From an uncultured Clostridium sp. (GTDB lineage Bacteria > Bacillota > Clostridia > TANB77 > CAG-508): DNA of 64,000 nucleotides. Positions 1-10,429 of the stretch are shown here, piece by piece (position 1 is the stretch's first letter; every line of letters starts with the position of its first letter). The DNA is taken from positions 60,415 through 124,414 of the forward strand of contig CATZPY010000002.1 in NCBI GenBank assembly GCA_958422985.1, written 5' to 3'. A model generated the notes under the pieces. That model was not told the DNA's origin, did not search any database, and saw nothing but the letters and a program-made list of their open reading frames with translations. The position numbers and the translations under genes were made by a program.

Positions 1-30
1 GAATCTAGGGACAGTCATAAAAATTCCGGT
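1..30. repeat. Partial copy of dispersed palindromic element (copy F)
   Basis: The first 30 bases read like the right half of the imperfect palindromes at 41335, 46934 and 52736: GGGAC(A)GTC, a short A/T stretch, then TTCCGGTTT. The left arm would lie outside the window. It sits before the terminator that precedes addB. Confidence 0.5.
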
Positions 31-35
31 TTAAA

Positions 36-70
36 ACACCAAATGTTTTTACATTAAGGTGTTTTTTTTT
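36..70 (+). terminator. Rho-independent terminator of the gene left of the window
   Basis: ACACC pairs with GGTGT, with an inner AATG/CATT stem, followed directly by a run of nine T. It would end transcription of a plus-strand gene lying outside the window. Confidence 0.75.
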
Positions 71-109
71 GCCTAAATATGATAATATTAACACATATGA
101 GGTGAGCAA

Positions 110-3100
110 ATGAGTTTAAAATTAATATATGGAAAATCGGGTTCTGGTAAAAGTGAATATTGCTTTAAAGAAATTGCTAAAAATATAAATAAAGAAAAGA
201 TATATTTAATTGTGCCAAACCAAATGGCATTAATGGCTGAGAAAAAGTTAATGGAAATTACAAATAACATGAGCCTAATAAATACAGAAGTAATTACATT
301 TAACAGAATGGCTTTTAGAGTAAGAAATGAAATAGGTGGAGCTAAAAAAACTAACTTAAGTAAAAGCGGAAAAGCAATGTTACTTTACGATATTTTGTGC
401 AAACAAAAAGATTCGCTAAATTTTTTAGGAAAAAGTTCTGAAAATGTAGATATAATAGGTAATTCCATAACAGAATTTAAGAAACATAGAATAGATATAA
501 ATAAATTAAGAGAAGAATGTAATACTACCCAAGATATGTATTTAAAGTTAAAACTAAATGACATGATTACAATGTACGAAGAATTTGAAAGAAGTATTCA
601 AAACAGATTTTTAGATGACAATGATGTTTTAGATATTTTAAACAATCAAATAGTAGAAAGTAATCAATTTAAAGATGCAATAATATACATAGACGAATTT
701 GTAGGTTTTACAACTCAGGAATATCAAATAATAGCAAAATTACTGCAAATTGCAAAGCAAGTAAATATTACGATTTGCACAGATAATTTAATACAAAATG
801 AAGAACTAGACAAAGATATTTTTTATGCAAGTAAAAATACAGGAATAAAGTTAATTAATATTGCAAAAGAATATGGTATAGAAATTGAAGATGATGTAAA
901 ACTTATAAATTTATATAGGTTTAAAAATGGAGAACTTAAACATTTAGAAGAAAATTTTTATAAAATACCTTACAAAAAATACGAGGAAGAGCCAAAAAAT
1001 ATAAAAATGTTTTTAGCTAACAATCAATATAGCGAAATAGAACATATAGCAACTCAAATAGTCAAACTAGTTAGAAATGAGGAATATAGGTATAAAGACA
1101 TATCTGTTATAACTAAAAACTTAAGTATATATTCTAGTTTGATAAAAGTTATATTTAGCAATTATAATATTCCAGTGTTTATAGACGAAAAAAGAGAGCT
1201 AAGTGAAAATATAATAGTTAAATTTTTAATTTCGGTTCTAGAAATATGCAATAAAAATTGGTCATATGAATCTGTATTTAATTATTTAAAAACAGGATTT
1301 GTAAACATAGAACGAGAAGAAATATTTAAACTAGAAAATTATTGTATAAGATGGGGAATAAAAGGAAACAAGTGGTATAAAGAAGATTGGAATTATGTAG
1401 GAAAAGATGAGTATACAAAAGAAGAAGTAGATAGATTAAACGAACTAAGAAGAATAATAGTAAAACCAATAAGAAATTTACAAGAAAAAGCAAAAAAAGA
1501 TAACACATTCTTAAATTTAACTAAAATTTTATATGAGTTTTTACAAGAAATGAAACTGGAAGAAACTATAAAATTAAAAATAAATAAATTAGAAGAAAAA
1601 GGATTTATAGAACTTGCAAATGAATACGAAACTAGTTTTAAAGTTTTAATAGAGTTATTTGATGAAATTGTGTTAGTATTTGGAGAAGAAAAAACCAATT
1701 TTGATAAATATATAAGCACCTTAAAAATAGGATTAAAAAATACAGGGCTTGGCAAAATTCCAGCAACGCAAGATGAAGTAATTGTTGGTGATGTTAGTAG
1801 ATCTAGAAGCCATAAAGTTAAAGCTGTATTTATTATAGGAATAAATGATGGGGAATTCCCAAGTGTATATAAAGATGAAGGATTTTTTAACGATAAAGAT
1901 AGAGAATATTTAAAAGAGCAAGGTTTTGAACTTGCCAATGGAAGCTTAGAAAACTTATACGAAGAAAATTTTAATATATATAAAGCTTTTACAGTTGCAG
2001 AAGAAAAGTTGTTTTTATCTTATGCTTCATCAGATAATGAAGGAAGAACATTAAGACCATCAATTTTAATAACAAAGATGAAAAAGATATATCCAAACTT
2101 GCAAGAAACAAGTGACATAATAAGCCAAGAAAAAGAAATTATTACTAAGAATAATACATTTGACAACTTAATAGAAAAACTAAATGATTATCAAGAAGGA
2201 AAAGATATAGAAGACATATGGTTTGATGTTTTAGATTATTATGAAAACGATGTATTATGGAAAAGTAGGCTTTTAAAAAGTTTAGAGGGAATTACTTATA
2301 CAAATATTCCAGAAAAAATAAAGCCAGAGTTTGTGAAGAAATTATATGGAGAAACTTTACATACAACAATTTCTAGATTAGAGAGATACAGAAGTTGTCC
2401 ATTTTCTTTTTACTTAGAATATGGATTAAAATTAAAGGAAAAGAAATCTTTAAAATTAGACCCAATAGATACAGGTTCGTTTATGCATGAGGTTATAGAT
2501 ACATTTTTTGAGAAAGTGGCTAGTAAAAAAATTTCGATACAAGAAATTGAAAATGCAGATATAGAAAAAATTGTAAAACAAATAGTAGAAGAAAAATTAA
2601 ATTTAACATCTAATTACATTTTTAAAAGTATTCCAAAGTTTATTACTCTTACAAATAGACTATGTAGATTGGTGACGCTTTCTATAATATATATTGTGCA
2701 AGGGCTAAAAAATACCGACTTTGAAGTAGTAGGAAACGAAATAGAGTTTAAAAATGGTAAAGAATATAGACCTATAGAAATTGTTACAAAAGATGGCAGA
2801 AAAGTAGAAATAACAGGAAAAATAGACAGAATAGATTTAGCAAAAGACGAAACAGGAAAATATATTAGAATAATAGATTATAAATCTTCTGCAAAAGATA
2901 TAAATTTAAATGAAGTATTAGCAGGATTACAATTACAGTTAATTACTTATTTAGATGCAGTATGCCAAGACAAAGATTTGATACCAGCAGGAATATTGTA
3001 TTTTGGACTAGTAGAACCTAAAATAGATAAAGGAAAAAGAGCTAAAGATATAACAGAAGAGGAAATAGAGCAAAAAATAAGAGAACATTTTAGAATGAAT

Positions 3101-3490
3101 GGATTAGTTTTAGCAGAAATGAATATTATAAATATGATGGATAATAAACTAAAAGACGGAGAAAAGTCAGACGTAATTCCTGTAAAAATAAAGAAAGATG
3201 GAACTATGGACAAAACTTCTAAAGTAGTTTCTAGAAAAGAATTCGAGATTTTACAAAAATATGTAAAAAGTACTTTAGCTCAAATTTCTAACGAGATTTT
3301 AGATGGAAATATCGACATAAAACCATACTATAATGTTAAAACTAAAAGAAAACCCTGCGAATATTGTAAATATAATTCGATATGCAATTTTAAAAAAGGT
3401 TTTTATGGAAATGACTATAATTATATAGATAATATGGAAAAAGAATATATACTAGAATGTATGAAAGGAGATATTAATGAATCTAAGTAA
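110..3490 (+). CDS. addB: ATP-dependent helicase/nuclease subunit B (AddB)
   Basis: AddB is the second subunit of the AddAB recombination enzyme, which processes double-strand DNA ends to 3' tails for RecA. The 1126-residue length is normal for the family. Visible marks are an N-terminal Walker A (GKSGSGKS, residues 8-15), a C-terminal RecB-type nuclease with an Asp-Tyr-Lys triad (D923, K925) followed by a conserved QLQL stretch, and the four cysteines of the AddB iron-sulfur cluster: C763, then C1083, C1086 and C1092 in a CxxCxxxxxC arrangement. A GAGGTG ribosome site precedes the ATG. The 3' end overlaps pgeF by 14 bases. The usual partner addA is not downstream and nowhere else in the window; it may lie to the left. 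Confidence 0.95.
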   Translation: MSLKLIYGKSGSGKSEYCFKEIAKNINKEKIYLIVPNQMALMAEKKLMEITNNMSLINTEVITFNRMAFRVRNEIGGAKKTNLSKSGKAMLLYDILCKQKDSLNFLGKSSENVDIIGNSITEFKKHRIDINKLREECNTTQDMYLKLKLNDMITMYEEFERSIQNRFLDDNDVLDILNNQIVESNQFKDAIIYIDEFVGFTTQEYQIIAKLLQIAKQVNITICTDNLIQNEELDKDIFYASKNTGIKLINIAKEYGIEIEDDVKLINLYRFKNGELKHLEENFYKIPYKKYEEEPKNIKMFLANNQYSEIEHIATQIVKLVRNEEYRYKDISVITKNLSIYSSLIKVIFSNYNIPVFIDEKRELSENIIVKFLISVLEICNKNWSYESVFNYLKTGFVNIEREEIFKLENYCIRWGIKGNKWYKEDWNYVGKDEYTKEEVDRLNELRRIIVKPIRNLQEKAKKDNTFLNLTKILYEFLQEMKLEETIKLKINKLEEKGFIELANEYETSFKVLIELFDEIVLVFGEEKTNFDKYISTLKIGLKNTGLGKIPATQDEVIVGDVSRSRSHKVKAVFIIGINDGEFPSVYKDEGFFNDKDREYLKEQGFELANGSLENLYEENFNIYKAFTVAEEKLFLSYASSDNEGRTLRPSILITKMKKIYPNLQETSDIISQEKEIITKNNTFDNLIEKLNDYQEGKDIEDIWFDVLDYYENDVLWKSRLLKSLEGITYTNIPEKIKPEFVKKLYGETLHTTISRLERYRSCPFSFYLEYGLKLKEKKSLKLDPIDTGSFMHEVIDTFFEKVASKKISIQEIENADIEKIVKQIVEEKLNLTSNYIFKSIPKFITLTNRLCRLVTLSIIYIVQGLKNTDFEVVGNEIEFKNGKEYRPIEIVTKDGRKVEITGKIDRIDLAKDETGKYIRIIDYKSSAKDINLNEVLAGLQLQLITYLDAVCQDKDLIPAGILYFGLVEPKIDKGKRAKDITEEEIEQKIREHFRMNGLVLAEMNIINMMDNKLKDGEKSDVIPVKIKKDGTMDKTSKVVSRKEFEILQKYVKSTLAQISNEILDGNIDIKPYYNVKTKRKPCEYCKYNSICNFKKGFYGNDYNYIDNMEKEYILECMKGDINESK

Positions 3491-4355
3491 TGAAAATGTT
3501 ATTCATTTTAAAGATGGTGATGTAGAATATTTACAATTTAGAGAATTACTAAAGTATTCTGATAAAATACAACACGCATATTCGTTAAAACCTTTACAAT
3601 TTAGCGATAATAACGAAGAAGCATCAGAAAATTATAGAAAGATATGTAAATCATTAAAAATAGATTCTAATAAAATAATAAAATCTACGCAAAAACACAC
3701 AGATGTTGTACAAAATATAACAGAATTTACAAATGAAGAGTTTGAATTTGTAGATGGATTTGTAACAAATAAAACGGAAATACCATTAGTTACTAAATAT
3801 GCAGATTGTACACCAATAATTTTTTATGATAAAATAAAAAACGTAATAGGAAATGTTCATTCTGGTTGGAGAGGTACATTGAAAAAGATAAGCCAAAAAG
3901 CAGTTATAATGATGAAAGAAAAATATGGGTGTAACCCAGAAGACATTATAGTGTGCATAGGGCCATGTATAAAGCAATGCCATTTCGAAGTAGAAGAAGA
4001 TTTTATACAAAAATTTAAAGAAGAATTTGGAAATATAGAAAAATACTATAAAAAAGGTAAGACTACAAAAAATGAAAATATAGAAGAATACCATAAAAAA
4101 AGTAAAAATTTAAAAAATGAAAATTCGGAAGAAAAATTAAATAGCAATTTAGAAAATGAAAAAGTAGTAGAGAAGCAAAAATATTATTTTGATACAACAA
4201 AATTAATAATAGACTATTTAATGGAAATAGGAATAGAAAAAGAAAATATATTTGATAGCAATATCTGCAGTGTATGCAATTCGAACGAAATGCACTCATA
4301 TAGAGCAGAAAAAGAATTAGCGGATAGAAATATGAATATAATAGAGCTTTTGTAA
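3477..4355 (+). CDS. pgeF: Peptidoglycan editing factor / multicopper-like purine nucleoside phosphorylase (PgeF, YlmD/YfiH family)
   Basis: Members of this zinc family act on purine nucleosides and have been linked to removing wrong residues from wall precursors. The family signatures are clear: KHTDVV (His74), YADCTP (Cys111), HSGWRGT (His128) and CIGPCI. The three numbered residues are the expected metal and catalytic set. Residues about 187-235 are an extra Lys/Glu/Asn-rich stretch that contains a 15-residue unit repeated twice (beginning YYKKG and YHKKS); it sits between conserved core segments and is probably a surface loop. The ATG lies inside addB, so the two are probably translationally coupled. 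Confidence 0.9.
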   Translation: MNLSNENVIHFKDGDVEYLQFRELLKYSDKIQHAYSLKPLQFSDNNEEASENYRKICKSLKIDSNKIIKSTQKHTDVVQNITEFTNEEFEFVDGFVTNKTEIPLVTKYADCTPIIFYDKIKNVIGNVHSGWRGTLKKISQKAVIMMKEKYGCNPEDIIVCIGPCIKQCHFEVEEDFIQKFKEEFGNIEKYYKKGKTTKNENIEEYHKKSKNLKNENSEEKLNSNLENEKVVEKQKYYFDTTKLIIDYLMEIGIEKENIFDSNICSVCNSNEMHSYRAEKELADRNMNIIELL

Positions 4356-4373
4356 GCATAGGAAGGAGAAATT

Positions 4374-5291
4374 ATGATACCAAATAAATTAGAAAAAGGG
4401 GATACTTTAGGAATAATTGCACCATCAGATAATGTTACAGAGCAAAATTTAGAAGAATTTAATAATTCGATTTTGTTAATGGAGCAAGCTGGATATAACA
4501 TAAAGATAGGCAAAAATGTTTTTTCTAATGAAACAGGTTATGGAGCAACAGCAAGGCAAAAAGCAGATGATTTAAATAGGATGTTTGCAGATAAAGATGT
4601 AAACATGGTTTGGTGTGCTAAAGGTGGTTATAATTCAAATTCTATCTTTGATTTAATTGATTATGAACTAATAAAAAATAATCCTAAAATATTATGTGGG
4701 TATAGTGACACGACTGCTATAGCTAATATAATTTATGAAAAAACGGGTTTAGTTACATTTTCTGGACAAACATTTAAAGGGCTATCTTCATGTGAAACTG
4801 AATATTGCTATAATGAAATTATAAAAAGATTTCAAAATGCAGACTTAGAACTTGGAAATAATACTGATAAATATAATGTAATACAAAAAGGTAAAGCAGA
4901 AGGTGTTATGATTGGTGGAAACTTAAATATATTTTCTAATTTAATAACAGGGAAATATAATATGAACATTAAAGATAAAATTTTATTTTTAGAAGAATTT
5001 CCACTAGAGTCACCACCAGAAGCTGTTAGTTCATATTTTTATAGAATGAAGCAAAATAATGTGTTTAGCCAAATTAAAGGAATATGGTTTGGTGGATATG
5101 AACATGAATCTGAAATAACACTTTCTAAAATATTAGAAGATACAATAGGAAATGAATATGATTTTCCAATAATACAATCAAGCAATTTTGGACATATAGA
5201 TAAAAAAACAGTGATACCAATTGGGACAAAAGTAAGAATAGATACAGAAGACGAAGTAAAAATAAGATTATTAGAAAAATGTGTAAAATAG
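4374..5291 (+). CDS. S66-family LD-carboxypeptidase-like serine peptidase (LdcA/MccF type)
   Basis: Family S66 covers LD-carboxypeptidases that trim murein tetrapeptides and MccF-type immunity proteins that cleave microcin C-like compounds. The Ser-Glu-His set is visible: Ser111 in GYSDTTA, a glutamate at 207/208 in FLEEFP, and His274 in SNFGHIDKK. The N-terminal LGIIAPSD motif and full 305-residue length agree. There is no signal peptide, so it acts in the cytoplasm. GGAG lies nine bases before the ATG. The sequence alone does not separate murein recycling from MccF-like detoxification. Confidence 0.87.
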   Translation: MIPNKLEKGDTLGIIAPSDNVTEQNLEEFNNSILLMEQAGYNIKIGKNVFSNETGYGATARQKADDLNRMFADKDVNMVWCAKGGYNSNSIFDLIDYELIKNNPKILCGYSDTTAIANIIYEKTGLVTFSGQTFKGLSSCETEYCYNEIIKRFQNADLELGNNTDKYNVIQKGKAEGVMIGGNLNIFSNLITGKYNMNIKDKILFLEEFPLESPPEAVSSYFYRMKQNNVFSQIKGIWFGGYEHESEITLSKILEDTIGNEYDFPIIQSSNFGHIDKKTVIPIGTKVRIDTEDEVKIRLLEKCVK

Positions 5292-5309
5292 CATAAAGAG
5301 GTGTAAAAA

Positions 5310-5882
5310 TTGTACGATAATTGGGAAGACCTAGAAAAATCAATAATAGGTTGTAAAAAATGTAAGTTATGTAACAATAGAACAAACATTGTATTTGCAG
5401 AAGGAAATAAAAATGCTAATGTAATGTTTATAGGTGAAGGACCAGGAGCAGACGAAGATAAGCAAGGAATACCATTTGTAGGAAAAGCAGGTCAGCTAAT
5501 GAATAAGGCATTTGAAGGATTGGGAATAAACAGAAAGAAAATATATATAGCCAATATAGTAAAATGTAGACCACCTAACAATAGAGTACCAGAAGCGGAC
5601 GAAACACAAGCGTGTTTAAATTATTTAAGAAATCAAGTAATATTGGTAAAACCGCAAATAATAGTACTAATGGGAAGTACAGCACTTCAGAACATATTAG
5701 GAAAAGAATATAAAATAACAGTATCAAGAGGACATTGGATAGAAAAAAGAGGAATAATGTATATGCCAACATGGCACCCAGCGGCACTTTTAAGAGATGA
5801 AAACAAAAAAATAGACTTTTGGAAAGACTTAAAAAAAGTACTAGAAATGTGTGAAGAACTAAAAACGGAAATCGGAATTTAG
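5310..5882 (+). CDS. Family 4 uracil-DNA glycosylase, iron-sulfur type
   Basis: This enzyme removes uracil from DNA as the first step of base excision repair. Four cysteines (C15, C18, C86, C102) fit the [4Fe-4S] ligands of family 4. Motif A is GEGPGADED (residues 43-51) and the second active-site motif is HPAALLR (156-162). The start is a TTG with GAGGTG ten bases upstream; the protein begins at the usual place for the family. It is separated by 18 bases from the peptidase gene and by 19 from the Nudix gene, within one operon-like run. Confidence 0.93.
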   Translation: MYDNWEDLEKSIIGCKKCKLCNNRTNIVFAEGNKNANVMFIGEGPGADEDKQGIPFVGKAGQLMNKAFEGLGINRKKIYIANIVKCRPPNNRVPEADETQACLNYLRNQVILVKPQIIVLMGSTALQNILGKEYKITVSRGHWIEKRGIMYMPTWHPAALLRDENKKIDFWKDLKKVLEMCEELKTEIGI

Positions 5883-5901
5883 TGGAAATTGGAGGAATAT
5901 T

Positions 5902-6450
5902 ATGGAAAAATATTTTAAAGATATGGATTATGAAAAACTAAGTGAAGATATAGCTTTTAAAGGGAAAAGAGTTACAGTAAAAATCGAAAGATATTTTAAT
6001 AAAAGGGATAATAAAGAAATCTATCGTGAACATATAAAATCCGGAAATGGAGCTGTTATAATGCCTTTTCTAGATGATAATACATTAATTATGATAGAGG
6101 AAGTAAGAACTCCTATAGAAAAAAGTATATTAGCATTTCCAGCAGGTTTAATAGAAGAGGGAGAAAATCCAGAAGAAGCAGCTATAAGAGAATTAGAAGA
6201 GGAAACAGGCTATAGAGCAGGAAAAATAGAAGAAATGATATACGAATATCCAGCAGTTGGGTATTCTAACGAAAAAGTATACATATTTAAGGCGAAGAAT
6301 TTAACAAAAACACAAAGACATTTAGATGCAACAGAAGATATAAAGGTACATAAAATTTCTATAGATGAATTAAAAAAATTATACAAAAACGGAGAAATAC
6401 ATTCTTCAGCAGAAATAATAGCTATATTAAGTTATTTTTCAAATATATAA
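5902..6450 (+). CDS. Nudix hydrolase, ADP-ribose pyrophosphatase-like
   Basis: The complete Nudix box is visible (G-x5-E-x7-REL-x-EE-x-G) at about residues 86-108, starting GLIEEGE and ending RELEEETG. The 182-residue length and the AFPAGLIEEGE lead-in resemble NudF-type enzymes that split ADP-ribose into AMP and ribose 5-phosphate. It follows the uracil-DNA glycosylase with a GGAGG ribosome site. Substrate is inferred from family resemblance. Confidence 0.88.
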   Translation: MEKYFKDMDYEKLSEDIAFKGKRVTVKIERYFNKRDNKEIYREHIKSGNGAVIMPFLDDNTLIMIEEVRTPIEKSILAFPAGLIEEGENPEEAAIRELEEETGYRAGKIEEMIYEYPAVGYSNEKVYIFKAKNLTKTQRHLDATEDIKVHKISIDELKKLYKNGEIHSSAEIIAILSYFSNI

Positions 6451-6468
6451 AATTATACAGGAGGAAAA

Positions 6469-7719
6469 ATGAATAGTTTACAAGAAGAATCAAATAGATG
6501 CTTAAATTGCAAGGTTAAGCCATGCCAAAAAGCATGCCCTTTAGGAAATGATATACCTAGTTTTATTAAACTTGTTAAAGAAGATAATTTAAAGGAGGCT
6601 TTTAATGTCTTAACACAAACCACTGTTTTAGGTGCAATTTGTGGTAGAGTTTGCCCTCATTTTAAACAATGTAAGGGAAGCTGTGTACGTGGAATAAAGT
6701 CTGAGCCTATAAGTATTGGCGAATTGGAAGCATATGTGTTTGATAACGCATTTAAAGAAAATTATGATATAAAAACAACTAATGAATTAGAAGGAAAAAA
6801 GGTTGTAATAATAGGAGGTGGACCTTCTGGTCTTACTTGTGCAGCATTTTTAAGGAGGTCTGGTGCAGATGTTACTATTTACGAAAAACAGCCAAAACTT
6901 GGTGGCATTACAAGATATGGAATACCAGACTTTAGACTATCTAGAGAAATAATAGATAAAAACATAGAAAAAATATTAAGTTTAGGAATAAAAGTAGAAT
7001 GCAATAAAGCTTTAGGAAAAGACTATAACTTAGAAGATTTAGAAAGAGAATATGATGCCATATATTTAAGCTTTGGAGCAAATGTTTCATCAAAAATGAA
7101 TATACCAGGTGAAAACTTACAAGGGGTATATGGTGGAAATGAATTATTAGAAACAAGTATACATCCAAATTATAAAGGGAAAAATATAGCAGTAAGTGGT
7201 GGTGGAAATGTAGCCATGGATACTGCAAGAACTATAAAACGATTAGGTGCAAAAAATGTATATGTAATATACAGAAGAGCAAAAGAACAAATGCCAGCAG
7301 AAGAATTAGAAATAGAAGAAGCAGAAAAAGAAGGAGTAGAATTTTTATTTAAAACAAATATTGTAAAAATATTAGGAAACGAAAAAGTAGAAAAATTAGA
7401 ATGCATAAAAACACAGCTAGTGCAAAAAGAAGGAGAAAAAAGACCTGTACCTGTAAATATAGAAAATTCTAATTATTTACTAGATATGGACTATGTAGTA
7501 ATGGCTGTAGGTTCTAAGCCTAATGAAGAGATTGTTTCTAAAACAAAACTAGAAGTAACACAATATGGGAATATAAAAGTAGATGAAAACTATATGACAT
7601 CTAAAAAAGGAATATTTGCAGGTGGAGATTTAATAGGGACAAAGTCGACTGTTGCATGGGCTGCACGTTCTGGAAGAAATGCCTCAGAAGCGATAAAAAA
7701 CTATTTGTTAGAAGAGTAA
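6469..7719 (+). CDS. NADPH-dependent oxidoreductase, glutamate synthase small-subunit (GltD) type
   Basis: The N-terminal 90 residues carry two cysteine clusters (CLNCKVKPCQKACP and CGRVCPHFKQCKGSC) expected to hold [4Fe-4S] centres. They are followed by an FAD-binding GGGPSG motif (about 116-121), a YGIPDFRL stretch, an NADPH-binding GGGNVAMD motif and a C-terminal FAD motif ending GIFAGGD. This is the GltD plan at 416 residues. No glutamate synthase large subunit is nearby, so it may be a stand-alone electron-transfer flavoprotein, such as an NfnB-like or other GltD paralogue. AGGAGG precedes the ATG. Confidence 0.87.
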   Translation: MNSLQEESNRCLNCKVKPCQKACPLGNDIPSFIKLVKEDNLKEAFNVLTQTTVLGAICGRVCPHFKQCKGSCVRGIKSEPISIGELEAYVFDNAFKENYDIKTTNELEGKKVVIIGGGPSGLTCAAFLRRSGADVTIYEKQPKLGGITRYGIPDFRLSREIIDKNIEKILSLGIKVECNKALGKDYNLEDLEREYDAIYLSFGANVSSKMNIPGENLQGVYGGNELLETSIHPNYKGKNIAVSGGGNVAMDTARTIKRLGAKNVYVIYRRAKEQMPAEELEIEEAEKEGVEFLFKTNIVKILGNEKVEKLECIKTQLVQKEGEKRPVPVNIENSNYLLDMDYVVMAVGSKPNEEIVSKTKLEVTQYGNIKVDENYMTSKKGIFAGGDLIGTKSTVAWAARSGRNASEAIKNYLLEE

Positions 7720-7775
7720 ATAGCAATACAATAATAAACATCTTATAAAGAACTAAGCAAAGCAAGCACTAAATA

Positions 7776-7804
7776 TTTACTTTTTATATTTTTTGATATA
7801 TAAT
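7776..7804 (+). promoter_or_regulatory. Vegetative promoter for leuS
   Basis: TTTACT (7776-7781) is followed after 17 bases by a perfect TATAAT (7799-7804). It lies 34 bases before the chosen leuS start. No T-box is present in the 118-base gap. Confidence 0.65.
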
Positions 7805-7837
7805 TTGGCAAACAAAAATAATGAAGGGATGAAGTTT

Positions 7838-10255
7838 ATGTACAATTATAAAGAGGTAGAGAGAAAATGGCAAAATAAGTGGTATACAGAAGGTACCTTT
7901 AATGCAAAAAGCGATTATTCAAAAGAAAAATGGTTTGGACTAATAGAATTTCCTTATCCATCTGGTCAAGGGTTACATGTTGGACACCCAAGAAGTTATA
8001 CAGCACTAGATATAATAGCTAGGAAAAGAAGAATGCAAGGGTATAATGTATTATTTCCTATTGGGTTTGATGCATTTGGTCTTCCAGCAGAAAACTATGC
8101 AATAAAAAACCATGTTCATCCTAAAATAACAACAGAAAAAAATATAAATCATTTTAAAGAGCAATTAAAATCTATTGGTTTCTCTTTTGACTGGTCAAGA
8201 GAAGTGAACACAACAGATCCTAATTATTATAAATGGACACAATGGATTTTTATACAATTATATAAAAAAGGTTTAGCATATAAAACAACTATGCCAATAA
8301 ACTTTTGTACAGGCTGTAAAGTAGGACTAGCAAACGAAGAAGTTGTAAATGGAGTTTGCGAAAGATGTGGTAGTCCAGTTGTACAAAAAGAAAAAAGCCA
8401 ATGGATGCTAAAAATTACAGAATATGCACAAAGATTAATAGATGATTTAGACGATGTTAATTTCTTAGAAAAAATAAAAGCACAACAAATAAATTGGATT
8501 GGAAGAAGTGAAGGTGCAGAAGTTAACTTTAAAATAAGTGGAGAAGATGACAAACTTCTAATTTATACAACTAGACCAGATACAATATTTGGAGCAACAT
8601 ATATGGTTGTAGCACCAGAACACGAAATTATAAAAAAATACAAAGACAAAATTACAAATCTTGAAGAAGTAGAAGAATATAAAAGAAAAGCATCATTAAA
8701 ATCAGATTTCGAAAGAGCAGAGCTAAACAAAGAAAAAACAGGTGTAGAAATAAAAGGAATAAAAGCAGTAAACCCATTAACAAATGAAGAAATTCCAATT
8801 TGGATTTCAGATTATGTATTAATAACATATGGTACAGGGGCTATTATGGCTGTTCCTGCACATGATGCAAGAGATTTCGAATTTGCTAAAAAGTTTAATT
8901 TACCAATTAAACAAGTTATAGTAGAAAAAACAAACAAAGAAACATTAGAAGAAATAACAGAACCAATTACAGATGTAAATAATGGTATAGCAGTAAATTC
9001 AGAATTTTTAAATGGACTAGAATTTAAAGAAGCAATAAATAAAGCAATAGAATATATAGAAGAAAATAATTTAGGAGAAAGAAAAGTAAATTATAAACTT
9101 CGTGATTGGGTATTTTCTAGACAACGTTATTGGGGAGAACCAATACCTATGGTATATTGCGATAAATGTGGATGGGTTCCAATTCCAGAAGAAGAATTGC
9201 CTTTAAAATTACCAGATGTAGAAGATTACGAGCCAGGAGAAAATGGAGAATCTCCACTTTCGAAACAAGAGGATTGGATAAATACAACTTGCCCATGTTG
9301 CCATGGAAAAGCAAGAAGAGAAACAGACACAATGCCACAATGGGCAGGATCTTCATGGTATTACCTAAGATATATGGATCCACACAATGATAATGCATTA
9401 GCCTCAAAAGAAGCACTAGAATATTGGTCACCAGTAGACTGGTATAATGGTGGAATGGAACATACTACTTTACACTTACTATATTCAAGATTTTGGCATA
9501 AATTTTTATATGATATTGGAGTTGTACCAACTAAAGAACCATATGCAAAACGTACATCACATGGAATGATATTAGGAAGCAATGGTGAAAAAATGTCTAA
9601 ATCTAAAGGAAACGTAATAAATCCAGACGAAATAGTAGAAGAATTTGGAGCAGATGCATTTAGAGTTTACGAAATGTTTATGGGACCTTTTGACCAAACA
9701 GCTCCATGGTCTATGGAAAGCATTAGAGGATGTATGAAGTTCCTAGATAGAGTTTGGAATATGCAAGACTTCTTAGTAGAAGGAGATAAATATTCAGAAA
9801 AATTCGAAAAGATGATGAATAAAGCAATAAAGAAAATTTCTACAGATATAGAAGAAATGAAATTTAATACTTCTGTTGCCACATTTATGACAATGGTAAA
9901 TGAATTTTATAAAGAAAAACAAATTAACAAAGCAGAATTCAGCACATTTTTACAATTATTAAATCCATTTGCACCACATATGACAGAAGAATTATATAAA
10001 ATAATAGGTGGAAAAGAAGACTTGGCATATAAAGATTGGCCAACATATGATGAAGCAAAAACAGTAGAAGATGAAATAGAAATACCTGTTCAAATAAAAG
10101 GAAAAGTTAAAGCGACAATTACTATTAAAAAAGATGAAGATGAAGAAATAGTAAAACAAAAAGCAAATGAAGCAGTTGCTAGCCAAATAGAAGGCAAAAA
10201 AATAATAAAAGAAATATATGTTAAAAATAAAATATATAACATAGTAATTGCTTAA
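7838..10255 (+). CDS. leuS: Leucyl-tRNA synthetase
   Basis: It charges tRNA-Leu with leucine. The HIGH-type signature is HVGHPRSYT, and EKMSKSKGN is the KMSKS loop. The CP1 editing domain is present ([10 protein letters not shown] and a [12 protein letters not shown] segment). A zinc ribbon with CTGC...CERC pairs comes before it, and a second CDKC...CPCC group later. An open frame extends upstream to a TTG at 7793, but that would overlap the -10 box; ATG 7838 has GAAGGGA eight bases upstream and begins the conserved [12 protein letters not shown] sequence, giving 805 residues. Unlike many Firmicute leuS genes it has no visible T-box leader. Confidence 0.96.
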   Translation: MYNYKEVERKWQNKWYTEGTFNAKSDYSKEKWFGLIEFPYPSGQGLHVGHPRSYTALDIIARKRRMQGYNVLFPIGFDAFGLPAENYAIKNHVHPKITTEKNINHFKEQLKSIGFSFDWSREVNTTDPNYYKWTQWIFIQLYKKGLAYKTTMPINFCTGCKVGLANEEVVNGVCERCGSPVVQKEKSQWMLKITEYAQRLIDDLDDVNFLEKIKAQQINWIGRSEGAEVNFKISGEDDKLLIYTTRPDTIFGATYMVVAPEHEIIKKYKDKITNLEEVEEYKRKASLKSDFERAELNKEKTGVEIKGIKAVNPLTNEEIPIWISDYVLITYGTGAIMAVPAHDARDFEFAKKFNLPIKQVIVEKTNKETLEEITEPITDVNNGIAVNSEFLNGLEFKEAINKAIEYIEENNLGERKVNYKLRDWVFSRQRYWGEPIPMVYCDKCGWVPIPEEELPLKLPDVEDYEPGENGESPLSKQEDWINTTCPCCHGKARRETDTMPQWAGSSWYYLRYMDPHNDNALASKEALEYWSPVDWYNGGMEHTTLHLLYSRFWHKFLYDIGVVPTKEPYAKRTSHGMILGSNGEKMSKSKGNVINPDEIVEEFGADAFRVYEMFMGPFDQTAPWSMESIRGCMKFLDRVWNMQDFLVEGDKYSEKFEKMMNKAIKKISTDIEEMKFNTSVATFMTMVNEFYKEKQINKAEFSTFLQLLNPFAPHMTEELYKIIGGKEDLAYKDWPTYDEAKTVEDEIEIPVQIKGKVKATITIKKDEDEEIVKQKANEAVASQIEGKKIIKEIYVKNKIYNIVIA

Positions 10256-10313
10256 AAAGAACAAATAATTTGAACTATATTAAACTACAATATACATATC
10301 AGTTAAAAAAGAA

Positions 10314-10354
10314 CATTACAGTTATGTTTTGTAACATAGCTGTAATGCTTTTTT
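10314..10354 (+). terminator. Terminator after leuS
   Basis: CATTACAG, ATGTT, a short loop, AACAT and CTGTAATG form a long stem followed by CTTTTTT. Confidence 0.9.
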
Positions 10355-10429
10355 AATAAGAATGTTATAGAAGTTTGATTTATATATAGTATAATATAAT
10401 TATCTATAAGTGTATTAGGGAGAAAGAAT

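Noticed and set aside
7720..7837. Possible T-box leader before leuS
   Set aside because: No T-box core sequence, specifier stem or terminator is visible in the 118-base gap, only a promoter.
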